Below are positions 53,371 to 60,659 of a stretch of DNA of 64,000 nucleotides, piece after piece. The notes beneath the pieces are model-generated. The model had not been told where the DNA came from. It saw only the letters and a list, made by a program, of their open reading frames with translations, and searched no databases. Each line of letters opens with the position of its first letter. Positions within the stretch are counted from its first letter, which is position 1. Origin of the DNA: Bacillus sp. AZ43 (GTDB taxonomy: Bacteria > Actinomycetota > Actinomycetes > Mycobacteriales > Geodermatophilaceae); assembly GCA_004570425.1 (NCBI GenBank), contig SPQJ01000016.1, positions 18,397-82,396 of the forward strand, read 5' to 3'. The translations under genes and the position numbers were made by a program.

Positions 53371-54657
53371 CTACCCGGAGGGCGCGGGGTGAACCGACGT
53401 CGCGGGCTCGGCCTCGCGCCGAGTCGCGAGCCCCAGGGACACGACGGCGACGAGCAGCATCGCGGCGGCTCCCACCGTCAGCCCGGCCGGCAGTCCCGCG
53501 TCCTCCGCCAGCCGCGGCACCAGCAGGTTGCCGAGCAGGCCGCCCAGCATGAGCGCGAGCGACTTCGCCGAGACGGTCGTCGACCGCTGCGCCGACGTGG
53601 TCCGGTCGTGCAGCAGCTGCTGGCGCAGCGGCCAGGCGCCGGCGTTGAGCAGGTAGAAGACCGCGTAGGCGCCCGCCGCGACGACGACGCCGGGCGCCAG
53701 GGCCACACCGACGATGGCCGCCGCGGCCAGCACCGACGTGACCGTGCTGGACGCGACCACCGAGCCGCGCGTGGCCCGGCCCAGGGCGGGCGCGAGCAAC
53801 GAACCGACCGCCGCGGCGGCGAAGGACACCGCGGTGACGACCCCGAAGACCGCTGCTCCCTCCTCGGGTGACCCCGCCAGGGCGGCGAAGTGCAGCGGGC
53901 CCAGGAGCTCGAGGGAGGTCAGGACGACGCCGACGAGGAAGGAGATGAGGAGCAGGGCGCGCAGCAGGCGGTCGCGGGTCACCAGTCGCGTCGTCGTCGC
54001 GATCACGGCAGGCACCTCGCGGACGCCTGCGCGGAGCGCGGCCGGTCCCGTGCCTCCGGCCCGGGGGAGGGGCACGACGAGCAGCAGCACCGCCGCCACG
54101 TGCACCGCGGCCAGTGCCGCCGCGAGCAGCAACGGCACGGCCAGGGCCTCGGCACCGTCCCGGTCCAGGAGGAGGGGCAGGGCACCGCCGAGCACCGCTC
54201 CGACGGTCAGGCCGGTCGCGTCGGCCGCCGCCGCCCGGGACAGCCCGGTCGTGACGTCCCCGGCCGGGGCGGTCGCGTGCACGGTGTCGACGTACCAGGC
54301 CTCGAGCGGGCCGGAGTCGAGCGCGCGGGCCACGCCCTTCAGCGCCCAGGCGGCCGAGAACAGCAGCACGCTGTCGGCGACGGCCATGGTGAGCAGGCCC
54401 GCCACGGTGAACAGGCCGGAGGCGGCCAGCACGGGGCGGTGCCCGATGGCGTCGGCGAGCCCGCCGGTGGGCAGCTCGAGCAGCAGCGTCACGACGCCGT
54501 AGACGGCGACGGTCACGCCGATCTCGGCGGGGGAGAGGCCGCGCGCCGTGGCCAGCAGCACCGACACCGGCACCGCGACGCCGACCGGCAGCCAGCGCAG
54601 CGCGGTCAGCCCCACGAAGCGGCGCCGTGCCTGGCCGGGACCCAGGACGGTGCTCAC
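53371..54657 (-). CDS. MFS transporter paired with ArsR-like regulator
   Basis: 428 residues, 12 hydrophobic segments. LRWLPVGVAVPVSVLLATARGLSPAEIGVT, LLELPTGGLADAIGHRPVLA (motif A) and GPLEAWYVDTVHA mark an MFS subgroup often next to ArsR genes. GTG at 54657, overlapping the regulator stop by four bases (GTGA), so both are one operon controlled by the palindrome at 55252. Probable exporter of the compound sensed by the regulator. Confidence 0.88.
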   Translation of the reverse strand: MSTVLGPGQARRRFVGLTALRWLPVGVAVPVSVLLATARGLSPAEIGVTVAVYGVVTLLLELPTGGLADAIGHRPVLAASGLFTVAGLLTMAVADSVLLFSAAWALKGVARALDSGPLEAWYVDTVHATAPAGDVTTGLSRAAAADATGLTVGAVLGGALPLLLDRDGAEALAVPLLLAAALAAVHVAAVLLLVVPLPRAGGTGPAALRAGVREVPAVIATTTRLVTRDRLLRALLLISFLVGVVLTSLELLGPLHFAALAGSPEEGAAVFGVVTAVSFAAAAVGSLLAPALGRATRGSVVASSTVTSVLAAAAIVGVALAPGVVVAAGAYAVFYLLNAGAWPLRQQLLHDRTTSAQRSTTVSAKSLALMLGGLLGNLLVPRLAEDAGLPAGLTVGAAAMLLVAVVSLGLATRREAEPATSVHPAPSG

Positions 54658-55238
54658 AACGGGTTCTCCGTCAGCGGGAAGAGGTCCAGCAGGACGTGCA
54701 CCTTCGGCTGGCCGGGCTCCTCGCGCTCGTCCCGCCACCGCTGGACGACGTCGTTGAGCTCGTCGATCAGCTCCCGGGCCCGGGCGGGGGAGAGGCTCAG
54801 CGTCCAGTCGTTCAGCGACGCGGCGGACCGCCACTCGTCGTCGAGCCGGTCGCTCTCCGCCGCGAAGGCGGCGAGCATCCGGTGCTGCTGTGCCACGACG
54901 CGGTCGTTCAGCTCGTCGACGAGCTCCCGGCCGCCCGGCCGGCCGAGGAACTCCTCGCTGTCCCAGCGGGTGCTCCGGTGCAGGGCTCTCCACCACCGCT
55001 CCCGGCCGTTGCCCTCGTCGGGCACCTCCTCGACGAACCCGAAGCCGGCCAGCTGGCGGAGGTGGTAGCTCGTCGCGCCGCTGCTCTCGCCGAGCCGCTC
55101 GGCGAGCCGGCTGGCGGTGGAGGGACCGTCGGCACGGAGGGCGGCGAGCAGGCTCATGCGGAGGGGGTGGGCGAGGGCCTTCAGCGCGCGGATGTCGTGG
55201 ACCGCGATTGCGTCACCGGGCGGCGGGACATCGGGCAT
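54654..55238 (-). CDS. ArsR/winged-helix transcriptional regulator
   Basis: 194 residues. LKALAHPLRMSLLAALRADGPSTASRLAERLGESSGATSYHLRQLAGFGFVEEV is the DNA-binding winged helix; the C-terminal half is a long helical pair ending in KVHVLLDLFPLTENPL. No metal Cys cluster, so it probably senses a small organic molecule. ATG at 55238. Very likely binds the 36-base palindrome 14 bases upstream and represses itself and the exporter. Confidence 0.92.
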   Translation of the reverse strand: MPDVPPPGDAIAVHDIRALKALAHPLRMSLLAALRADGPSTASRLAERLGESSGATSYHLRQLAGFGFVEEVPDEGNGRERWWRALHRSTRWDSEEFLGRPGGRELVDELNDRVVAQQHRMLAAFAAESDRLDDEWRSAASLNDWTLSLSPARARELIDELNDVVQRWRDEREEPGQPKVHVLLDLFPLTENPL

Positions 55239-55251
55239 GCGGCAACCGTAG

Positions 55252-55287
55252 ACCGCAAAGACTTCTTTGCAAAGGAGTCTTTGCGGT
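55252..55287. promoter_or_regulatory. 36 bp palindromic operator
   Basis: ACCGCAAAGACT and AGTCTTTGCGGT are exact inverted repeats flanking CTTTGCAAAG, itself a palindrome on the same centre. Only one symmetric pair (55264/55275) fails, so 34 of 36 bases are symmetric. Half-site GCAAAG occurs twice in each direction. It lies 14 bases before the regulator ATG and touches the stop of the next gene, which it may also terminate. Confidence 0.8.
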
Positions 55288-55481
55288 CAGCCGAGGGAGA
55301 GGCCGCGTGCCGTCATCGCCTCCCGCAGGACCGCGATCGCCTTCGGGCCCACCCCGTGCAGGCGCAGCAGGTCGGCCGCCGGGACGCCGTCGAGCTGGGA
55401 CAGGCCGGTGTACCCGGCGGCGAGCAGCGCGCCCGTCGCGGGCCGGCCGATGGCGCGGGGGAAGCCCTCGGGAGCGGTCAT
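55287..55481 (-). CDS. Helix-hairpin-helix DNA-binding protein
   Basis: 64 residues, ATG at 55481. GRPATGALLAAGYTGLSQLDGVPAADLLRLHGVGPKAIAVLREAM contains two helix-hairpin-helix motifs (GYTGL and LHGVGPKAI), the family of small helix-hairpin-helix proteins common in actinobacteria. Nonspecific DNA binding is likely, role unknown. The TGA is at the edge of the palindromic operator. Confidence 0.82.
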   Translation of the reverse strand: MTAPEGFPRAIGRPATGALLAAGYTGLSQLDGVPAADLLRLHGVGPKAIAVLREAMTARGLSLG

Positions 55482-55497
55482 GCGGCGATCCTGCCGG

Positions 55498-55728
55498 TCA
55501 CTCCGGCCCCGGTCGAGCGACATCTGACCGGCCGGCCGGCATCTCCACGTCGCGGGAGGAGTCTCCCGACCGCAGCCGCCTGCGGGACGAGCTCAGCGTG
55601 CACATGTCGCCGTCGGGGTGCTGGTGCGGTGGCCTGGACTCACCGGGGCGGTCCGTGTGCTCCAGCACGCGGACGCGGTCGTTCTCGAAGACGACGGCGC
55701 CGTGCTCGGGGTCGGTCCCCCGCGGTCG
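55498..55728 (-). pseudogene. Truncated small cupin-like gene
   Basis: The frame reads EHGAVVFENDRVRVLEH, PPHQHPDGDMCTLSSSRR, then DVEMPAGR and stops after nine unrelated residues. VFENDRVRVLE and the HxHP motif belong to short cupin-like proteins (about 100 residues) whose usual second half (the AQEHSG segment) is missing. No start codon precedes the conserved region. Both ends are therefore lost. The fragment lies between the HHH gene and an MFS gene. Confidence 0.65.
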
Positions 55729-55732
55729 CGGC

Positions 55733-57082
55733 TCAGGTAGCCCGCGCCGTGGCGGGGACGACGTCGTCCAGGGCCTGGCCCCGCCGCTCCGGCAGCCACC
55801 ACGTGGCCAGGCCGCCGAGCACGAAGAACGCGGCGAAGGTGCCGAACACCAGGCCGGTGCCCCCGGCGTCCAGCAGGGGCGGCACGCACAGCGGCGCGGC
55901 GATCGAGGCGAGCCGGCCGAACCCGGCAGCCGCGCCGGCACCGGTCCCGCGGAGCACCGTCGGGTAGACCTCCGGCGTCACGGCGTAGAGCGCGCCCCAC
56001 GCCCCGAGGTTGAAGAACGACAGCACCATGCCGGTGACCAGCACCGCGGTCTCGCCGTCGGCCGCCGCGAAGAGCCCGGCTCCCAGGGCGGATCCGGCGA
56101 GGAAGGTCGCGAGCGTCGCCCGTCGTCCCCACTTCTCGATGAGGAAGGCGGCGGCCGCGTAGCCGGGCAGCTGGGCCAGCGTGATGACCAGCGTGAAGCC
56201 GAACGAGCGGACCAGCGAGAACCCGTTGGCGACCAGCAGCGTCGGCAGCCAGATGAAGGCGCCGTAGTAGGCGAAGTTGATGCTGAACCAGACCACCCAG
56301 AGCGCCGCCGTCCGGATCCGGGTGCCGGCGGCCCAGAGCGCCCGCGGGCCCGGCGACACCGCCGGCTCGGGCAGCGGCGACGCGACCGGCTCCACCCCGG
56401 CCGCCCGCTCGAACCGCCGCACCGCGGCCTCGGCCTCGTCCACCCGGCCGCGCAGCTCCAGGAAGCGCACCGACTCGGGCAGTCCGCGCCGGACGACCAC
56501 GGCGTACAGGGCCGGCACCGCACCGAGCGCCAGCGCCCACCGCCAGCCGTCGTCGCCGGTCGGGACGACGAAGTAGCCGATGAGGGCCGACAGCGTCCAG
56601 CCGACCGCCCAGAACGCCTCGAGCAGCACCACCACCCGGCCCCGCACCCGGGCCGGCGCGAACTCGCTGACCAGGGTCGAGGCCACCGGCAGCTCGGCGC
56701 CCAGCCCCAGGCCGATGAGGAACCGGAAGACCAGCAGCGCCCCGACCGACCAGGACAGCGCCGCGGCGCCGGTCGCCAGACCGAAGACCAGCAGGGTGAG
56801 CGCGAAGACCTGGCGCCGTCCGAACCGGTCGGCGAGCAGGCCGCCGAGGGTCGCGCCCAGGGCCATGCCGGCGAAGCCGATCGAGCCGATCCACGACAGC
56901 TCGGTGGGGGAGAGGCCCCACTGCACGGCCAGGGCGGCCATGACGAAGGAGATGAGACCGACGTCCATCGCGTCGAGCGCCCAGCCCAGCCCCGAGCCGA
57001 CGACCAGGCGGCCGTGCTCCCGGGTGAAGGGCAGCCGGTCGAGCCGTTCGGCGCGGGGGAGCGGGGAGGCGGTCGCCGTCAT
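55733..57082 (-). CDS. MFS transporter (sugar/aromatic acid porter-like)
   Basis: 449 residues, 12 segments. GSGLGWALDAMDVGLISFVM and GGLLADRFGRRQVFALTLL (motif A) then RFLIGLGLGAELPVASTLVSEFAP are typical of the NiaP/aromatic acid and general sugar porter group. A cytoplasmic loop of about 60 residues (RFLELRGRVDEAEAAVRR) splits the halves. ATG at 57082 with GAGGA upstream. The hydrolase gene upstream ends eight bases before it, so the two form an operon: likely uptake plus hydrolysis of an ester or epoxide substrate. Confidence 0.9.
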   Translation of the reverse strand: MTATASPLPRAERLDRLPFTREHGRLVVGSGLGWALDAMDVGLISFVMAALAVQWGLSPTELSWIGSIGFAGMALGATLGGLLADRFGRRQVFALTLLVFGLATGAAALSWSVGALLVFRFLIGLGLGAELPVASTLVSEFAPARVRGRVVVLLEAFWAVGWTLSALIGYFVVPTGDDGWRWALALGAVPALYAVVVRRGLPESVRFLELRGRVDEAEAAVRRFERAAGVEPVASPLPEPAVSPGPRALWAAGTRIRTAALWVVWFSINFAYYGAFIWLPTLLVANGFSLVRSFGFTLVITLAQLPGYAAAAFLIEKWGRRATLATFLAGSALGAGLFAAADGETAVLVTGMVLSFFNLGAWGALYAVTPEVYPTVLRGTGAGAAAGFGRLASIAAPLCVPPLLDAGGTGLVFGTFAAFFVLGGLATWWLPERRGQALDDVVPATARAT

Positions 57083-57089
57083 GGGGTCC

Positions 57090-57929
57090 TCAGGCCGTGC
57101 GGACATGGGCGGTGACGAGCTCGGCGACCCGGTCGGGGGCCAGCTCGGGGATCCAGTGGGTGACGTCGTCGAGCACCTCGAGCCGGTAGGGCGCGTCGAC
57201 GAACCGGGCGGTGTCCTCGGTCGCGGCCCGGCCGAGGAACGCGTCGCCGGTGCTCCAGATGTGCAGCGTCGGCAGCCGCACCTTCCCGACCGGGTCGCGC
57301 CCGCTCCACGGCAGCGCCCGGTACCAGCCCAGGGCGCAGGAGAGCGCCGCCGGCTCGCGCATCCGCGCGACGTAGTGGTCGGCGGTCTCCTCGGAGCAAC
57401 CGCCCTGGCGGAGCATGCGGCGCAGCACCGCGCCGTCGCCGGCGAGCAGCAGCCGCTCCGGCAGCAGGGGCAGCTGGAACAGGCCCATGTACGTCGACCG
57501 CAGGGCCTGGTCGCTGGTCACCATCGCCTTGGCCATGGCGCCCGGGTGGGGCACCGAGATCGCGGTCAGCGTGCGGACCCGGGCAGGGTGCCAGGCGCCG
57601 AGCGCCCAGGCGACGATGCCGCCCCAGTCGTGGCCGACGACGTGCGCGCTCTCCAGCCCCGCGGCGTCGAGCAGCGCCAGGACGTCGCTCGTCGTCTCCC
57701 GGAGGCTGTAGTGCTTGCGGCCGCGCGGGCGCGCCATGGGCGAGTACCCCCGCTGGTCGGGCGCCAGCGTGCGCAGCCCGTGCTGGTGCAGGCCGGGGGC
57801 GACCCGGTCCCAGGCGGTCGCATCCTGCGGGAAGCCGTGCAGCAGGACGACGGGCTCGCCGTCGGAGGGGCCGGCGTCGAGGACGTCGAAGGTCAGACCG
57901 TCGCGGCGGAAGCTGTCCACGACGCGCAC
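57090..57929 (-). CDS. Alpha/beta hydrolase (epoxide hydrolase-like)
   Basis: 279 residues from GTG 57929; ATG 57959 would add ten. VVLLHGFPQDATAWDRVAP (oxyanion), LAPDQRGYSPMARPRG, and VVGHDWGGIVAWALGA with the nucleophile Asp of GHDWG point to the epoxide hydrolase/haloalkane dehalogenase branch rather than serine esterases. VTHWIPELAPDRV holds the catalytic His. Upstream gene of an MFS transporter. Confidence 0.9.
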   Translation of the reverse strand: MRVVDSFRRDGLTFDVLDAGPSDGEPVVLLHGFPQDATAWDRVAPGLHQHGLRTLAPDQRGYSPMARPRGRKHYSLRETTSDVLALLDAAGLESAHVVGHDWGGIVAWALGAWHPARVRTLTAISVPHPGAMAKAMVTSDQALRSTYMGLFQLPLLPERLLLAGDGAVLRRMLRQGGCSEETADHYVARMREPAALSCALGWYRALPWSGRDPVGKVRLPTLHIWSTGDAFLGRAATEDTARFVDAPYRLEVLDDVTHWIPELAPDRVAELVTAHVRTA

Positions 57930-57989
57930 TGTGCCCTGCTCACCCGGCCGTCCATGCATCGGGTCGCTCCGGGAGCGACAATGGCGCCC

Positions 57990-58517
57990 ATGGAGATGAT
58001 CGTCCTCGTGGACGACGAGGGACGGTCCATCGGCACGATGCCCAAGCCCCTGGTGCACCACGGCGAGACGCCCCTGCACCGCGCCTTCTCGGCGTACCTC
58101 TTCGACGACGCCGGGCGGCTGCTCATCACCCGGCGGGCCGTCGACAAGGCGACCTTCCCGGGGATGTGGACCAACACGGTGTGCGGTCACCCCGGCCCCG
58201 GTGAGGACGACGCGACGGCGATCGCCCGGCGGGCGCGCTTCGAGCTGGGCCTGGGGGTCGCCGACGTGCGCCCGGCGCTGCCCGGCTACCGCTACCGGGC
58301 CGAGTTCCAGGGCGTCGTCGAGAACGAGATCTGCCCGGTCTACCTGGGCCGCTTCACCGGTTCGCCGGAGCCGGACGCCAGCGAGGTCGAGGAGTGGGAG
58401 CTGCTCGACTGGGCGGCGTTCCGGCAGCGGCAGGAGACCGAGGGCGACGCCTGGTCGCCCTGGTGCCGCGAGCAGGCGCGGCTGATCGAGGACGCCGGGC
58501 TCGTCCCGGCGGCCTGA
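57990..58517 (+). CDS. idi: Isopentenyl-diphosphate delta-isomerase type 1
   Basis: 175 residues, Nudix fold. VHHGETPLHRAFSAYLF, TNTVCGHPGPGED (catalytic Cys), and FQGVVENEICPVYLG (catalytic Glu) are all present. Interconverts IPP and DMAPP for isoprenoids such as carotenoids and quinones. ATG at 57990 with GACAAT seven bases before; ATG 57981 with GGGAG is the alternative. Divergent from the hydrolase. Confidence 0.95.
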   Translation: MEMIVLVDDEGRSIGTMPKPLVHHGETPLHRAFSAYLFDDAGRLLITRRAVDKATFPGMWTNTVCGHPGPGEDDATAIARRARFELGLGVADVRPALPGYRYRAEFQGVVENEICPVYLGRFTGSPEPDASEVEEWELLDWAAFRQRQETEGDAWSPWCREQARLIEDAGLVPAA

Positions 58518-58533
58518 GCCCGGTCCGGCCACT

Positions 58534-58551
58534 CTCCGGAACCTTCCGGAG
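58534..58551 (+). terminator. Short hairpin after idi
   Basis: CTCCGGAA-CC-TTCCGGAG, eight-base perfect stem, 17 bases after the idi stop. Confidence 0.5.
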
Positions 58552-58647
58552 CCGGCTGGTGAGGGACACGGCTGTCGCGGCACGGGCGCGGCGCGTCGTC
58601 GGTGCGCCTCGTCGGGGGCCTTCCGGCGCCTCCCTACGGTCCGCGCC

Positions 58648-59484
58648 ATGGACCGACGCAGGTGCCTCCTCGTGCTCGCCGCCGGGCTGGCGGGCGCCGC
58701 CGTGGGCAGGGGCACCGACGGGCTGATCGACGCGGAGCCGGTCGCGGCCGCCCCGCCCGTGCCGGCGCCACCGGTGGAGGCGGCGGCCAGCGCGGTCGAG
58801 GTCCCCGGGGTGCTGGCCCCGCCGACCGGCGTCGTCGACGCGCTGCCCGGCGAGGGCAGCTCGATCGCCCTGACCATCGACGACGGCACCAACAGCGAGG
58901 TGGTCGCCTCGTTCATCGCGTTCGCCGCCGAGACCGGCACGCGGCTGACCTTCTTCCCCAACGGTTGCTACCGGTCGTGGGAGGACAACGCGAAGGCGCT
59001 CCGCCCGCTGATCGAGTCCGGTCAGGTGGCCATGGGCAACCACACGTGGTCGCACCCCGACCTCACCACCCTCGGCGACCGCGAGGTGGCCGAGGAGATC
59101 GCCCGCAACCGCGACTTCCTCCGCTCGGTGTTCGGCGTGACCGACAGCCCGTTCTTCCGCCCGCCGTTCGGTGCCCACGACGAGCGGATCGACCGGATCT
59201 CCGCCGACGCCGGGCATCCGACGGTGGTCATGTGGGACGGCACCCTGGGCGATTCCCGGGTGCTCACGCCCGCGGAGCTGATGACGTCGGCGCGGGAGTG
59301 GTTCAGCGGGCAGCGGATCATCGTGGGCCACGCGAACCACCGCACGGTGACCGGCCTCTACGACGAGCTGCTGGGTCTCGTCGCCGAGCGCGGACTGCGC
59401 ACGGTGACGCTCGCCGACGTCTGGGCGACGCCCGCGCAGCGGGTGCGCGGCGCCTCCGGAACCGGTCGGGCCCGTCTCGGCTGA
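58648..59484 (+). CDS. Secreted polysaccharide deacetylase family protein
   Basis: 278 residues. Twin-Arg-like head MDRRRCLLVLAAGLAGAAVG gives a signal peptide (Sec or possible Tat). The NodB domain has LTIDDG (catalytic and metal Asp), NHTWSHPDLT (HxxxH metal site), and RPPFGAHDE; GHANHRTV near the end has the catalytic His. Metal-dependent de-N-acetylation of peptidoglycan or other glycans outside the cell. ATG at 58648. Confidence 0.9.
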   Translation: MDRRRCLLVLAAGLAGAAVGRGTDGLIDAEPVAAAPPVPAPPVEAAASAVEVPGVLAPPTGVVDALPGEGSSIALTIDDGTNSEVVASFIAFAAETGTRLTFFPNGCYRSWEDNAKALRPLIESGQVAMGNHTWSHPDLTTLGDREVAEEIARNRDFLRSVFGVTDSPFFRPPFGAHDERIDRISADAGHPTVVMWDGTLGDSRVLTPAELMTSAREWFSGQRIIVGHANHRTVTGLYDELLGLVAERGLRTVTLADVWATPAQRVRGASGTGRARLG

Positions 59485-59561
59485 GCCCGTCCGGCCGACC
59501 TGCGGCCGGTCGCGTTCTCGGTCAGGCTGTCGTACGACGACGCCGAGAGAACGGAGACGGG

Positions 59562-60338
59562 ATGATCGACGGTGCCCTGAAGGGCCGGGTCGCACTGGTG
59601 ACCGGTGCCGCCAGCGGGCTGGGGCGGGCGACCGCGGTGGCGCTGGCCGAGGCCGGCGCGCACGTCGCGATCGCCGACATCGACGCCGCCGGCAGCGAGG
59701 AGACCCGCAGCCGGGTGGCCGACGCCGGGGGGACCGCCGACGTGGTGGCCCTCGACGTCACCGACGACGCCAGCCGCCGCGAGGTGGTCGCGGAGCTGTT
59801 CGACCGGCACGGGGACTCCTTCGACGTCCTGGTCAACGTGGCAGGCATCGACCGGCCCGGCTACATCACCGACATCGACCTCGACGACTACCGGCGCGTG
59901 CAGGCGGTGAACTTCGAGGGTCCCGTGTTCCTCACCAGCGAGTTCATGAAGCGGGTGCAGCACCTGCCCGAGGGGCGCACGGCCGACGTCGTCCACATCG
60001 TGTCGCTCTCGGCGATCACGTCGGGCAGCGGCGCCATCGCCTACAACGGCTCCAAGGCCGGCTTCCTCAACGCCACCCGCTGCATCCAGCGCGAGCTGCG
60101 CGAGAAGGCGGTGCGGCAGCCCGACGGCAGCGAGCGGCCCTTCCCGTGCCGCGTGCAGTCGATCATCCCGGCCGCCATGGACACCCCGATGATGGAGCAG
60201 TGGGGCATCCCGTCCCACCTGATGATGCCGCCGTCGGCGGTCGCCGAGATGGTGCGCACGCTCCTGCTGCTGCACCCGTCGAGCTTCGTGCCCGAGATGC
60301 AGATCGTGCCGCGGCTCGAGCCCAACTTCCCCCGATGA
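59562..60338 (+). CDS. SDR family oxidoreductase
   Basis: 258 residues. LVTGAASGLGRATAVALAEAG binds NAD(P); NVAGIDRPGYITDI, HIVSLSAITSGSGAIAYNGSKAG with Ser and YxxxK. Classical reductase for alcohols, ketones or acyl substrates. The 20-residue loop ELREKAVRQPDGSERPFPC is longer than usual. ATG at 59562 after GGAGACGGG. Confidence 0.92.
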   Translation: MIDGALKGRVALVTGAASGLGRATAVALAEAGAHVAIADIDAAGSEETRSRVADAGGTADVVALDVTDDASRREVVAELFDRHGDSFDVLVNVAGIDRPGYITDIDLDDYRRVQAVNFEGPVFLTSEFMKRVQHLPEGRTADVVHIVSLSAITSGSGAIAYNGSKAGFLNATRCIQRELREKAVRQPDGSERPFPCRVQSIIPAAMDTPMMEQWGIPSHLMMPPSAVAEMVRTLLLLHPSSFVPEMQIVPRLEPNFPR

Positions 60339-60362
60339 CCCGGCTCAGGTGAGGAGATCGGC

Positions 60363-60659
60363 ATGAGCATGGCCGGACCGAACGGCGCCGACCCCGAGGA
60401 CGAGATCGTCACCGGCATGGCCTCGGGGTCCGACGCGGGGGTGCCGGGCGGTCACCTCGGCCCCGGCGACCTCGCCCCTGACGAGGAGCGCCTCCTCGCG
60501 GCGCTGGAGCGGGACGCCCGCAGGCTGCGCCCGATCCCGGTGGAGGAGTCGCTGGCCCAGGTGCGCGCCGCGGAGGACGAGGCGCCCCTGGCCGCGCCGG
60601 GCGGGCCGCCCGACGACGGGCTGACCCCTCGGTTCACCGCCCCCGAGCTGGGGGACTGA
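60363..60659 (+). CDS. Hypothetical acidic protein
   Basis: 98 residues, ATG at 60363 with GAGGAGA eight bases before. Acidic, Gly/Ala-rich with one helix (DEERLLAALERDARRLRPIPVEESLAQVRAAEDE). No motif. It follows the SDR gene by 24 bases and its 3' end overlaps the end of the phytochrome gene by 26 bases in convergent orientation. Confidence 0.6.
   Translation: MSMAGPNGADPEDEIVTGMASGSDAGVPGGHLGPGDLAPDEERLLAALERDARRLRPIPVEESLAQVRAAEDEAPLAAPGGPPDDGLTPRFTAPELGD

Noticed and set aside
58602..60338. 578-codon frame that would fuse the deacetylase region to the SDR
   Set aside because: The first 320 codons are out of frame with the deacetylase; SDR begins at its own ATG with ribosome site.
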